Shown: positions 8,679 through 17,367 of the stretch, piece by piece
How the letters are laid out: the number at the start of each line of letters is the position of its first letter
How positions within the stretch are numbered: position 1 is the stretch's first letter
The notes under the pieces: model-generated
What the model saw: only the letters and a program-made list of their open reading frames with translations
Database searches by the model: none
What the model was told of the DNA's origin: nothing
Position numbers and translations under genes: made by a program
Assembly (NCBI RefSeq): GCF_900129405.1
Contig: NZ_FQVQ01000015.1
Location: forward strand, 16,920-80,919
DNA: 64,000 nucleotides
DNA from: Flavobacterium fontis
Lineage (GTDB): Bacteria; Bacteroidota; Bacteroidia; Flavobacteriales; Flavobacteriaceae
Direction of reading: 5' to 3'

Positions 8679-9762
8679 ATTGGATAATTACTTTTTGCGT
8701 GATTGATTCTTTCCCAGATTCCATTTTGAAAAAATAGAAACCACTTGGAATATCTTTTATTTCCAAGGTATTGTTGGAAAAAGTGGGCTGTTCCAATTGC
8801 ATAATTTCTTGCCCATTTATAGTATAAACTACGATGCGATCAAGGGTTGTATGGGTTTGCACATAAACCGAATGGGTGTTTGAAGGATTGGGAAAAATGC
8901 CGACATCGGTGGTATCAAAAGTATCTTGATTTAAGAAAATAGTGGGCCAGCGGTTTTGTGCCACAGGGCCTCCCCAAATACGTGTCGCCAAATACGGATT
9001 ATCGATAAACGGATTGCGATTCCCTTGGGCAAAGTTGTTGAACAAATTGCTCATGTAGGTGTTGCGGTTGTCTTCATATTGCGAAACGGGATCTTCAGCA
9101 TTCCATTGCAACAACAAATCAATCATATTGGTATCAGATGCCACTGGATTTCCCACGGCAACCATAGAGGGCAAACATTGTGCGCCGTAGTGCAAATACA
9201 TGTACATCAAAATTCGAGCGACATCCCCTTTCCATTCATCCCCAGGATACCAACTTGTAGTACCAATGGTGTAGGAAGCTGTTCCCGATCCGTTGGCGTA
9301 CAAACGATTCCCACGACTCGCGTTGCGTTGTACGTCACAAGCACGGAGCATGTGTGCATCGGCACCGGGTCCCATTTGCCCCAAGTCGGGATTTCCCAAC
9401 GATTGTGCATAAATGTGTTCCCGATTCCAGTCGCCATTGTTACCGCTGTTTGAATTTCGGTCACGCGTTCGGTCATTGGTTGCATCGGCGTCTTGTCCAG
9501 ATTCCCAGCCGTAAACGAGCAAAACATTACTGGTGTTCGTAGGATCCAAATCAACCGCTTTAATTGCATTCCAAACTCCAGGCGTATACGAAAGTTCCAC
9601 CGTATGCGTGTCAATAATTTTATTGGCTAAAGCATCTTGCAAGGCACTTCCCGTGAGCGTCCAGTTGAACCCATTGTAGTAAGGCGAGGCGGGTGCGCCA
9701 TTTTGAGCGGATGCCATACCGATGGCACAGGATGCCAAAAGGGATAAAAATGTTGTTTTCAT
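8677..9762 (-). CDS. Secreted endonuclease I family protein with T9SS sorting domain
   Basis: A 361-residue extracellular nuclease of the endonuclease I (EndA-like) family. A signal peptide (about 20 residues ending MASAQ) is followed by the nuclease domain with DWNREHIYAQS (the His-Asn type active site), NRLYANGSG and EWKGDVARILMYM. The last 75 or so residues (FPNPS... IPSGFYFFKM... QKVIIQ) are a type A C-terminal sorting domain of the type IX secretion system, so the protein is probably exported and anchored or released. It likely serves to use external DNA as a nutrient. Confidence 0.92.
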   Translation of the reverse strand: MKTTFLSLLASCAIGMASAQNGAPASPYYNGFNWTLTGSALQDALANKIIDTHTVELSYTPGVWNAIKAVDLDPTNTSNVLLVYGWESGQDADATNDRTRDRNSNSGNNGDWNREHIYAQSLGNPDLGQMGPGADAHMLRACDVQRNASRGNRLYANGSGTASYTIGTTSWYPGDEWKGDVARILMYMYLHYGAQCLPSMVAVGNPVASDTNMIDLLLQWNAEDPVSQYEDNRNTYMSNLFNNFAQGNRNPFIDNPYLATRIWGGPVAQNRWPTIFLNQDTFDTTDVGIFPNPSNTHSVYVQTHTTLDRIVVYTINGQEIMQLEQPTFSNNTLEIKDIPSGFYFFKMESGKESITQKVIIQ

Positions 9763-9767
9763 GTATG

Positions 9768-10979
9768 TTATTTTCTTTGAAGTAAAGCCATGTAGAATCC
9801 GTCAAATCCAGATTCAGAAGCGAGTATTTTTTCGTCTTTAACGAATTGAAAATCCTTTCCGTTTTCGGTTATCAAAAAGCGTTGAACTTGCTCTTGATTT
9901 TCAGAGGGTAAAACAGAACATGTCGCGTAGACCAATTTTCCGCCTGGCTTTACCATTTTGGAATAGGTTTCCAATACTTCGGCTTGAACGGCTCGAATGT
10001 TATCGATAAACTCCGGTTGAAGTTTCCATTTGGCATCGGGATTCCGTTTTAACACGCCCAAACCACTGCAAGGTGCATCGATCAGTACGCGGTCGGCTTT
10101 TTCATAAAGTTTTTTGATGACTTTAGTCGAATCAATAACGCGGTAATCGATATTATGAGCCCCATTTCTTCGGGCACGCAATTTTAATTCTTTCAGTTTG
10201 CTTTCATACAAATCCATGGCAATGATTTGCCCTTTGTTTTGCATTAAAGCCGCAAGGTGTAAGGTTTTACCTCCCGCACCGGCACAAGCATCGATGACTT
10301 TCATCCCGGGTTCTACCTCAAGAAAGGCTGCCACTTTTTGCGAGGAACCGTCTTGAACTTCAAACCAACCGTCTTTAAAAACATCGGTCATAAATACGTT
10401 GGCTCGTTCGGGAAGAATGAGTCCTTCAGGCAAATGAGGTATGGGCTCGGTAACAATATCCAAATCCATTAAACGGGCTCGTACTTGCTCCCGGGTAGCT
10501 TTTAAGGTGTTGACCCGAAGTACCACATCGGCCATACGGTTTTGAGCCGCTATTTCTTTGGTCCAAGTGGCTTCCCCGAGTTCTTGTACGCCCAATTCAT
10601 CCATCCAATCGGGAATGGATTCACGGAGTTTACGGACTTTGGATAATTCGTCAAAACGACCTTTTATTTTACGTTGGGGTGTGGTTTCAAAATATTTCCA
10701 ATCGGGAAGCGGATAGCCGCGAAGGACCGCCCAAACGGCAAACATTCGCCATAACTTATCCCGGTCAAAGGGTGCTTTTACTTCGGCAATCTCGGCATAC
10801 AATCGCTTCCAACGCACCATGTCGTAAATGGTTTCGGCAACGAATTTACGGTCGTGACTTCCCCAACGTTTGTCCTTTTTTAAAGCACGAGCTACCACTT
10901 TGTCGGCGTACTCTCCTTCATTAAAAATAGCATCAAGGGCATCAATGGTCGTAAATACCAAGTTACGGTGTAATCTCAT
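9768..10979 (-). CDS. RsmB/NOP-family RNA m5C methyltransferase
   Basis: A 403-residue S-adenosylmethionine-dependent RNA cytosine-C5 methyltransferase. Visible: an N-terminal helical NusB-like region, then VIDACAGAGGKTLHLA (SAM site), DAPCSGLGVLKRNPD (motif IV with Cys) and VYATCSVLPSENQEQV (motif VI with the catalytic Cys). Bacterial members modify 16S rRNA. Which position is methylated here is not certain, so no gene symbol is given. The 3' end is 5 bases from the start of the endonuclease gene. Confidence 0.92.
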   Translation of the reverse strand: MRLHRNLVFTTIDALDAIFNEGEYADKVVARALKKDKRWGSHDRKFVAETIYDMVRWKRLYAEIAEVKAPFDRDKLWRMFAVWAVLRGYPLPDWKYFETTPQRKIKGRFDELSKVRKLRESIPDWMDELGVQELGEATWTKEIAAQNRMADVVLRVNTLKATREQVRARLMDLDIVTEPIPHLPEGLILPERANVFMTDVFKDGWFEVQDGSSQKVAAFLEVEPGMKVIDACAGAGGKTLHLAALMQNKGQIIAMDLYESKLKELKLRARRNGAHNIDYRVIDSTKVIKKLYEKADRVLIDAPCSGLGVLKRNPDAKWKLQPEFIDNIRAVQAEVLETYSKMVKPGGKLVYATCSVLPSENQEQVQRFLITENGKDFQFVKDEKILASESGFDGFYMALLQRK

Positions 10980-11051
10980 TATTCAAAATCTAAGCCTGCA
11001 AAGGTAACTTTTTTTTCCATTGGGTTGGAAGTGCATACGGATTATATGGCC

Positions 11052-11078
11052 AAAAAAAAGCAGCTCCGAAGAACTGCT
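11052..11078 (-). terminator. kup terminator
   Basis: On the reverse strand AGCAG(T)TC, loop TTCG, GA(G)CTGCT forms a hairpin with a single mismatch and a stable UUCG-type loop, followed by eight T residues. Confidence 0.8.
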
Positions 11079-11084
11079 CTGTTG

Positions 11085-13079
11085 TTATTTTTCAGTTTCA
11101 CAACCGTGATGGTCCAAGCGGCGCATTTCTATACGTTCAGGGGCATGCAGTACCATTGGGAATTGCTCTACTTTTACCGAACTGGCATCCAAACCAAAAG
11201 CTTTTTCTTCGGATAAGGAGTACTTTTTCAATACAAAATAGGAGTTCATGACTATGTTTTCAAAGAAAGTAATGTCACTATCATTGGATAAGAATTTTTC
11301 GGATAGTACAAATTTGAAATCTCCGATAATATTGTTTTTATTCAACGATTCATAGCGGCTAGTTACATCAACCTCGCCATTCTGTACCATGTCTTTGATT
11401 ACTTCTTTAAACATCAAATTGATCTTCGTTGCTTCACGGAAACCAAGGTAGAAATCAATTCGGTACAAATCGTCTTTAATAATTTCGGTTACTTTGTATT
11501 CTTTGCGATAGGGTTCATTCAGTACATTCACGTGTATAAACCAGTACATATCGGCACGTTTGGGTCTTTTTTGAAGAATGGAATACATCACTTTTTCTTC
11601 AATTTCATCGACGCGATTGGAGTTGGTCATGTACACCAAATGGGTCGCATATTTGGGGATAGATAGGTCCAAACTCAACTCAGCCAATACTTTTTTATAA
11701 TTGTCGATTTTAACAATCTTGGTATAACTCTTACTAATTTTCTTCGCCAAATACCAAGTCGACATAATGCTAATTAGGATGATGGCGATGAATAGCGTCA
11801 CAAAACCACCGTCCATGAATTTTACAATATTGGCAGCCAAGAAGCTGAATTCAATAGCCAAATAAACAATGATCAGCGGGGCGATGAAATACCATTTCAC
11901 TCTTTTTAAAATCAAATAATAATTGAGCAAAATAGTGGTCATGATCATACACAAAATGATGGCTAAACCATAGGCATGCTCCATATTGCTTGATTCTTTG
12001 AAGTAAAGCACAATGCCCACACAACCTAAAAACAAAAGCCAGTTGATGGAAGGAATGTACAATTGTCCTTTTTGATCGGAGGGAAATTTAATGCGCACTT
12101 TGGGCCAAAAATTGAGTCGCATCGCCTCGTTAATTAAGGTAAATGAACCACTAATTAAAGCTTGTGAAGCGATAACTGCGGCAAGGGTAGCCACCACAAT
12201 TCCGATGGGTTGAAACCACTTGGCCATGATTAAATAGAAGGGGTTCGGATTGGAACTTCCCAATTCCATTAAGGTTAGTCCTTGATGGTCTAAAAGATAG
12301 GCCCCTTGTCCGAAGTAGTTCAAAATCAAAGTGGCTTTGACAAACATCCAACTTACCCGAATGTTTTTTCGCCCACAATGTCCCATATCGGAGTATAAGG
12401 CTTCAGCACCCGTAGTACATAAAAATACGGCTCCTAAAATGAAAAAGCCCTGTTCACTGACATCGCTCGTTAATAAATGGTAGGCATAGTAGGGATTTAG
12501 TGCCCGAAATACATCCAAGTTTTGGGTCATTTGAATCACGCCCAAAACACCGAGCATGGTAAACCAAATCAGCATCATTGGGGCAAAGAATTTTCCCACT
12601 AATTTGGAGCCAAATTGTTGAATGGTAAACAGGACAAATAAAATACTAATTACAATGGGAATGGTTGGGATATCGGGATTAAAATTGCGCAATCCCTCTA
12701 CCGCAGAAGATACCGATACGGGTGGCGTAATAATTCCATCCGCTAACAAGGCGCTCCCTCCAATAATGGCAGGCACAATAAGCCACTGTATTTTGGTTCG
12801 TTTGACCAAAGCATATAAGGCAAAAATTCCTCCCTCCCCATGGTTGTCGGCACCTAGCGTGATGATTACATATTTTAGGGTGGTTTGTAAGGTAAGCGTC
12901 CAGAAGATACAGGAAAGTCCGCCTAAAATTAAATCTTGCGAAATGACGCTGTCGCCGATGATGGCTTTCATTACATACAAAGGAGAAGTACCTATATCGC
13001 CATAAATGATCCCCAAGGTTACCAATAATCCCGCAGCTGAAAGTCTGCTGTGAAGATTTTGATGTGAATGCGAACTCAT
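11085..13079 (-). CDS. kup: KUP-type potassium uptake transporter
   Basis: Low-affinity K+/H+ symporter in the inner membrane. The 664-residue protein has GDIGTSPLYVMKAI near residue 30, ADGIITPPVSVSSAVEGL, and about twelve hydrophobic segments across the first 430 residues, followed by a soluble C-terminal domain. This is the usual Kup architecture and length. It is a single-gene unit with its own terminator and a perfect -7 element TACATTTG at 13109-13102. Confidence 0.96.
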   Translation of the reverse strand: MSSHSHQNLHSRLSAAGLLVTLGIIYGDIGTSPLYVMKAIIGDSVISQDLILGGLSCIFWTLTLQTTLKYVIITLGADNHGEGGIFALYALVKRTKIQWLIVPAIIGGSALLADGIITPPVSVSSAVEGLRNFNPDIPTIPIVISILFVLFTIQQFGSKLVGKFFAPMMLIWFTMLGVLGVIQMTQNLDVFRALNPYYAYHLLTSDVSEQGFFILGAVFLCTTGAEALYSDMGHCGRKNIRVSWMFVKATLILNYFGQGAYLLDHQGLTLMELGSSNPNPFYLIMAKWFQPIGIVVATLAAVIASQALISGSFTLINEAMRLNFWPKVRIKFPSDQKGQLYIPSINWLLFLGCVGIVLYFKESSNMEHAYGLAIILCMIMTTILLNYYLILKRVKWYFIAPLIIVYLAIEFSFLAANIVKFMDGGFVTLFIAIILISIMSTWYLAKKISKSYTKIVKIDNYKKVLAELSLDLSIPKYATHLVYMTNSNRVDEIEEKVMYSILQKRPKRADMYWFIHVNVLNEPYRKEYKVTEIIKDDLYRIDFYLGFREATKINLMFKEVIKDMVQNGEVDVTSRYESLNKNNIIGDFKFVLSEKFLSNDSDITFFENIVMNSYFVLKKYSLSEEKAFGLDASSVKVEQFPMVLHAPERIEMRRLDHHGCETEK

Positions 13080-13101
13080 AAAAAAATATTAAAAAAGTTC
13101 A

Positions 13102-13109
13102 CAAATGTA
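13102..13109 (-). promoter_or_regulatory. Candidate kup -7 element
   Basis: TACATTTG on the reverse strand, 22 bases upstream of the kup ATG, matches TAnnTTTG perfectly. No TTG at 19-base spacing. Confidence 0.4.
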
Positions 13110-13130
13110 TTACTTTTCAAAGTTCTAAAA

Positions 13131-13160
13131 TAAAAAAGCACCGAAATTATTCGATGCTTT
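13131..13160 (-). terminator. Terminator of the repeat-protein gene
   Basis: AAAGCATCGA / TCGGTGCTTT on the reverse strand with one bulged base and a short AT-rich loop, followed by TTTTTTATTTT. It lies between the 13.2 kb gene and kup. Confidence 0.7.
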
Positions 13161-13205
13161 GGGTATGATTTTTTTAACTTTCCTTTAACGACCTCTATTT
13201 ACAAA

Positions 13206-14618
13206 TTAATTTCTTGAAAGTCGCGAGGAAGTACTCGTCTCTGAACGCATGCTACGACTCGAACCCGAACTGGAATAGTCTTGACGCGAGGGTCGAGGTG
13301 CGCTGTAGTCTTGTCGTACAGGCCGTGGACTTACACTGCTCGCACTTGGCGTATAGTCTTGACGAGAAGGTCGAGGCGTGGGTGCACTATAGTCTTGTCG
13401 TGTGGGGCGCGGACTTACACTGCTCGCGCTTGGCGATGGCGTATAGTCTTGACGTGTAGGTCGGGGGGTGCTATACTCTTGACGTACAGGACGCGGACTA
13501 ACGGTAGTTGTACTTGGTGTGTAATCTTGGCGAACGGGACGAGGCGTCGCTGTGGTGCTGTAATCAGAACGTGTGGGTCTCGGCGTTGCTGTTGTGGAAG
13601 CCAACGTGTAGTTTTCACGAATAGGACGGGGCGTTACCGAGGTGTTGCTATAATTTTCACGAACGGGACGCGGACTGGGTGCTTCGCTATAATTCGCACG
13701 TGTTGGTCTAGGATTGGTTGTTGTACCGTTTGTATAATCCTGACGCACCGGACGGGTTTCAGTAGCACTGGTCCAATTGCCCCGTACGGAGCCTGTTTCG
13801 GGTCGTGTAGCGGTTTGATTATCACGAGTACCCGCTAAAGGACTACGGGTATCGGGGTAGGCCACATTGCGAACGGTTCGGGTTCGATCCAATTCATAAC
13901 GATTAGCAATTCCTTGGTTTCGGTAAGCAAATCCTCGTTGCGGATGATGCCGTTCAATAAAGTTGCCGCGTCGGCCAAAATAGTGTGAATATCCCCAATG
14001 GCAACGACGGAAATTCACATAATTGTATTGGAATCCAAAGTTGATGCATAATCCGATGTGATGACGGTAGCGAAAAATGGGAAAAGGATGCCAAGCATAA
14101 TAGTAGCTCGGATAAAAGCCCCAATACCATGAAGAACAGTAGGGCTGGTAATACGGTTGCCAGAAATAATTGTAAATTACAGGTGTTCCCACATAAACCG
14201 GTTCATAAATATAGTTGGTGCCGTAAAGGAAAGAATCGCCTACCACTTGCACTTGTACGCGTCGGTTGCGGGTATCTTTTTCAACCTCAACGGTGGCCAC
14301 GTCTTGGTACTGATCGCGTCCCAGCACGGCTTGCACCACGATAATGTGTTGATTTCCTTCAATCGATTCGACTACTCGTAAATAATCAACTTGGTTGTCA
14401 AGGTTTAAATCCAAATTGGATATCGGAGTTTCGGGATTGTTTAAACGGCGTTCAAAATCTTCCAAGTCACGAGCCTCCCCAAAAATTGAGGCAACGGCGC
14501 GAAGGTCTAAGTTGTCGCTAATCTCTGAATCGGTAGCGCTCACCGTTGTGCGATTTTGAGCCCCACTCCATGTTAGACTCAAGCCCAACAACATGCTGTA
14601 TAGTAGTTTCGTTTTCAT
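13206..14618 (-). CDS. Secreted protein with aromatic-rich middle and RPxRxxY repeats
   Basis: A 470-residue protein of unknown function, started at the ATG at 14618 (signal peptide ending WSGAQ). The first 120 residues after the signal are an ordinary soluble domain (LDNQVDYLRVVESIEGNQHIIV). The middle is extremely rich in Tyr, Trp, His and Phe. The C-terminal 190 residues are a Ser/Thr/Pro-rich tail with twelve copies of RPxR[QEAS][DNE]Y at irregular spacing. The tail is basic and probably unstructured. It may be a cell-surface or matrix protein, but this is inference. Slippage between the repeats would change the copy number in frame only if multiples of three are lost. Confidence 0.8.
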   Translation of the reverse strand: MKTKLLYSMLLGLSLTWSGAQNRTTVSATDSEISDNLDLRAVASIFGEARDLEDFERRLNNPETPISNLDLNLDNQVDYLRVVESIEGNQHIIVVQAVLGRDQYQDVATVEVEKDTRNRRVQVQVVGDSFLYGTNYIYEPVYVGTPVIYNYFWQPYYQPYCSSWYWGFYPSYYYAWHPFPIFRYRHHIGLCINFGFQYNYVNFRRCHWGYSHYFGRRGNFIERHHPQRGFAYRNQGIANRYELDRTRTVRNVAYPDTRSPLAGTRDNQTATRPETGSVRGNWTSATETRPVRQDYTNGTTTNPRPTRANYSEAPSPRPVRENYSNTSVTPRPIRENYTLASTTATPRPTRSDYSTTATPRPVRQDYTPSTTTVSPRPVRQEYSTPRPTRQDYTPSPSASSVSPRPTRQDYSAPTPRPSRQDYTPSASSVSPRPVRQDYSAPRPSRQDYSSSGSSRSMRSETSTSSRLSRN

Positions 14619-14682
14619 AACTGTGGAATTTAAAGTTCGTAATACAAAAACCAAACACTGTGCCAAAATGCCAAAATCAAAA

Positions 14683-14712
14683 TTGTCACCTCACCAATTA
14701 TGTTTATTTTCG
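14683..14712 (+). promoter_or_regulatory. Candidate promoter of the 14.7 kb lipoprotein gene
   Basis: TTG (14683-14685), a 19-base spacer and TATTTTCG (14705-14712) match the Bacteroidetes promoter with one mismatch in the -7. It lies 18 bases upstream of the ATG. Confidence 0.55.
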
Positions 14713-14730
14713 TAGGAAATACTGAGGATT

Positions 14731-15783
14731 ATGCGCGTTTTTTTGGGCTTTTTTTGTGGTTTTCTTTTTTGGAATTGTGCTTCTGTAACTTCTTCAAAGG
14801 ATGCTCAACCGATAACTCGAGTCACGGTAGACACTTTGCTTTTTGAAACGGTAAGTATTCGTGCGATTGCTGTTGCGGAGTCATCCGTTTTTTATGCGGG
14901 GAGTCATAGTAAACTGGGTCGAATCGATTTGGTAACGCGCAAACATTGGCCTCAAACACTTCCCACTACGACGCCTACCGAATTTCGTTCGTTGGCTTTA
15001 CACCAAGGAAAATGGTTTGCCCTTTCCATTGGAAATCCTGCACTTCTCTATTCGGGGCCTATGGAGGGCGAAGGCAATCGCTTGCTGTATCAAGAGGTGC
15101 ATGAAAAAGTTTTTTACGACGCGCTACATTTTACGGCAACCGGAACAGGTTGGGCCATGGGCGATCCGACGCAACAGGCAATGGCGTTATTGAAATCGGA
15201 AGATGGGGGAGCGCATTGGTATCGTATTCCTGAAGATAAAGCCCCTGTTTTGGCTCCTGGGGAAGCAGCTTTTGCTTCGAGTAATACTACCATTTGTAGC
15301 GCGGGGAACACACTTTGGATAGTTACCGGAGGCATGAAATCGCGCGTTTGGCGCTCTACTGATGAGGGTAAAACGTGGACGTCGTTTGCTGTTCCTATCG
15401 CTCAAGGCAGTGCTATGGAGGGAATTTTTTCAGCCGATTTTTACAACGCCAAGATAGGGGTCGCTGCTGGAGGGAATTATGACCAACCCACCCAAACAGT
15501 TGGGAATCTCATTTATACCTCTGACGGAGGGAGCACGTGGAATCCTATTGATGTGCCCCAAGAGCCGGGCTATATTTCGGGGATTCAATTTATTCCGTCG
15601 GGCGAAGGTAAGGAATGGTTGACGGTAGGGGCAGGGGGATTGTATTATGCGTTTGACCAAGGGAAACAATGGAAATGTTTGTGGCCTGAGCCTCAATTGT
15701 ATACCTTGAAGTTTGTCGATAGGCAAACCGTAATTGTGGCCGGGAAAAACAAAATCTTTCGTTTGCGATTGCACCGAAACTAA
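14731..15783 (+). CDS. Lipoprotein with YCF48/BNR-type beta-propeller
   Basis: A 350-residue exported protein with lipobox LFWNC (Cys about residue 17). The rest shows propeller-like repeats with the Asp-box pattern: SEDGGAHWYRI, STDEGKTWTSF, TSDGGSTWNPI and FDQGKQWKCL. These are typical of the sialidase-like/photosystem II stability factor (YCF48) fold. No sialidase catalytic residues are recognised, so it is more likely a binding or assembly protein. It is a single gene ending at a bidirectional hairpin. Confidence 0.88.
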   Translation: MRVFLGFFCGFLFWNCASVTSSKDAQPITRVTVDTLLFETVSIRAIAVAESSVFYAGSHSKLGRIDLVTRKHWPQTLPTTTPTEFRSLALHQGKWFALSIGNPALLYSGPMEGEGNRLLYQEVHEKVFYDALHFTATGTGWAMGDPTQQAMALLKSEDGGAHWYRIPEDKAPVLAPGEAAFASSNTTICSAGNTLWIVTGGMKSRVWRSTDEGKTWTSFAVPIAQGSAMEGIFSADFYNAKIGVAAGGNYDQPTQTVGNLIYTSDGGSTWNPIDVPQEPGYISGIQFIPSGEGKEWLTVGAGGLYYAFDQGKQWKCLWPEPQLYTLKFVDRQTVIVAGKNKIFRLRLHRN

Positions 15784-15813
15784 AAAAAAACAGCCCTTTT
15801 TAGGAGCTGTTTT
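15784..15813. terminator. Bidirectional terminator
   Basis: AAACAGC / GCTGTTT stem with a loop containing CCTTTTTAGG, an A-run to the left and TTTTG to the right, between two convergent genes. Confidence 0.75.
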
Positions 15814-15817
15814 GTAT

Positions 15818-16303
15818 TTAATTTCGGCGGCGTTCTTTTAATTGTTCCACCAATTTTCGATTGAAATCTTCTTCCGCACGTCGCAATTTGATAATCTTCA
15901 AAGCGGGGAGCACACCTCGTAAATCGGCAATCAATTTCTTACGGAGTTTGAATAATTCTTCCTCGTTGTTTTCCATTTGGGCCAAGACTGTTTGTGCTTC
16001 TTTTTCAGTCATTTTATCCAACTGATCGTCGTCCTTTCGGTCCATAAAAGCTTTTAATTTTTGACGGCGAATTTCAGCTTGTTTATCTTCAAAAGCATTG
16101 TATATGGGCCAAAATTTTGCCGCCTCATCCGGAGTTAAGCGAAGTTCTTGGGTAATAAAGGCTACTTTTTGTGACTTTACTTGTTCTTTTTTCTCTTGAA
16201 TGCGTTCCCGTAAACGTCCACCGGGTTGCGCCCAAGCGTTCACTGTTCCCATGAAAAGGAGGGTTAGCACTGTAATTCGAAAGGCATTTTGAATTGTTTT
16301 CAT
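15818..16303 (-). CDS. Periplasmic helical protein (Spy/CpxP-like) of the ECF operon
   Basis: A 161-residue protein with signal peptide (ending NAWAQ) and an all-helical, highly charged mature part. It contains ELRLTPDEAAKFWPIYNAFEDKQ, the LTxxQ-like pattern of Spy/CpxP-type sensors of envelope or metal stress. The start is the ATG at 16303. It is last in a reverse-strand set with an ECF sigma factor and a one-helix membrane protein, a recurring Flavobacteria arrangement in which it probably senses or buffers envelope stress. Confidence 0.8.
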   Translation of the reverse strand: MKTIQNAFRITVLTLLFMGTVNAWAQPGGRLRERIQEKKEQVKSQKVAFITQELRLTPDEAAKFWPIYNAFEDKQAEIRRQKLKAFMDRKDDDQLDKMTEKEAQTVLAQMENNEEELFKLRKKLIADLRGVLPALKIIKLRRAEEDFNRKLVEQLKERRRN

Positions 16304-16323
16304 AGTTTGATTTAATTTCAATG

Positions 16324-16740
16324 TTATTGTGTTATGCTGTATTCCAACGCTTCATTTTCAAGAAGCACTTCCTCCAGCGCCTCTGCTTCGGTATCGGAGG
16401 TAACGGGTACTTCCGTAGTTTGGAGTTCAATCAATTCCAAATAATGTTCGTCGGTGAGGTCGGTATTTTCGCTTACATACGAGGCAATAGCGCTCCAATG
16501 GGCTTCTTCTTCTTTTTGTACTTCCCAACGCCACAGCATGCCAATTCCTAAACCGATGACCAAAATAGCAGCCATTCCATAAAAAGTTTTGGCATTTTTA
16601 CGCCAAAAAGAAATCGATTTTACAGGCGGCTTTTCCTCAAGTCGGTTTTGAAGTCGTGTCGAAAACGATTCAAAATAGCCTTCGGGTGCGGTAAAACCAC
16701 TGGGATTCTTGGGCGGGTTATTTAAGTTAAACGGATTCAT
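16324..16740 (-). CDS. Single-pass membrane protein, probable anti-sigma factor
   Basis: A 138-residue protein with a cytoplasmic N-terminus containing FTAPEGYFESFSTRLQNRLEEK, one membrane segment (about residues 52-70) and an acidic outer part. The PEGYFESF motif and the position directly after an ECF sigma gene (30 bases) suggest an anti-sigma factor. No zinc-binding anti-sigma motif is present, so the role is inferred from context. Confidence 0.72.
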   Translation of the reverse strand: MNPFNLNNPPKNPSGFTAPEGYFESFSTRLQNRLEEKPPVKSISFWRKNAKTFYGMAAILVIGLGIGMLWRWEVQKEEEAHWSAIASYVSENTDLTDEHYLELIELQTTEVPVTSDTEAEALEEVLLENEALEYSITQ

Positions 16741-16770
16741 ATACTTTAGATATTGTACGTGTGGATTGGT

Positions 16771-17313
16771 TTAATTTGTTTTAATAAATTCTTCAATTTT
16801 TTTTACCGCGTGATGGTAAGAGGCTTTCAATGCCCCTACCGATGTGCCAAGTATTTCCGACATGTCTTCGTATTTTATCTCCTGAAAGTATTTCATTTTA
16901 AAAACCAATTGTTGTTTTTCGGGCAAGCGAGCAATCGCCTCTTGGAGTTGCAATTGAAATGCTTCGCCTTCAAAATATACATCAGTTTCCAATTTAGCCA
17001 ATGCTTTCTCTTGCCATTCGGAATGCGTGAATCCTTGACGTTTATTTTTTTGTTGTAAAAAAGTTAGCGACTCATTCGTTGCAATTCGGTAGATCCATGA
17101 ATACAACTTGCTCTCGCCTTTGAAATCTTTTAAGTAGGTATGTACTTTGATGAAGGTGTTTTGCAACACATCGTCGGCATCATCATGATCCAAAACAATA
17201 CTTCGAATATGATAATATAGGGGTTTTTGATAGTATTGGAGAAGTTTTCCAAAAGCCGCGTCTCGGGTTTTCGGATGCAATAGTTCTTGAATAAAAGCTT
17301 TTTCGTTTTCCAA
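16771..17313 (-). CDS. ECF RNA polymerase sigma factor (TTG start)
   Basis: A 180-residue ECF sigma factor. Region 2 is clear (DADDVLQNTFIKVHTYL, SKLYSWIYRIATNES), as is region 4 (EIKYEDMSEILGTSVGALKASYHHAVKKIEEF). No ATG is available in frame before region 2. The frame is closed upstream by TAA six codons earlier, and the only start that preserves the N-terminal helix is TTG at 17313. Two partner genes follow: the probable anti-sigma factor and the LTxxQ-like periplasmic protein. Confidence 0.93.
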   Translation of the reverse strand: MENEKAFIQELLHPKTRDAAFGKLLQYYQKPLYYHIRSIVLDHDDADDVLQNTFIKVHTYLKDFKGESKLYSWIYRIATNESLTFLQQKNKRQGFTHSEWQEKALAKLETDVYFEGEAFQLQLQEAIARLPEKQQLVFKMKYFQEIKYEDMSEILGTSVGALKASYHHAVKKIEEFIKTN

Positions 17314-17367
17314 ACTACTTTTTTTGATTTAGACCTTTTAGAAAACAAAAGGTTTAAAACAGCTTTG

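Noticed and set aside
13281..13838. Long antisense frames opposite the repeat tail of the 13.2 kb gene
   Set aside because: They follow from the repeated Arg/Pro/Ser codons on the real strand. The translated sequence (GTRxGC-like) is low complexity and the sense gene has a signal peptide, terminator and promoter.
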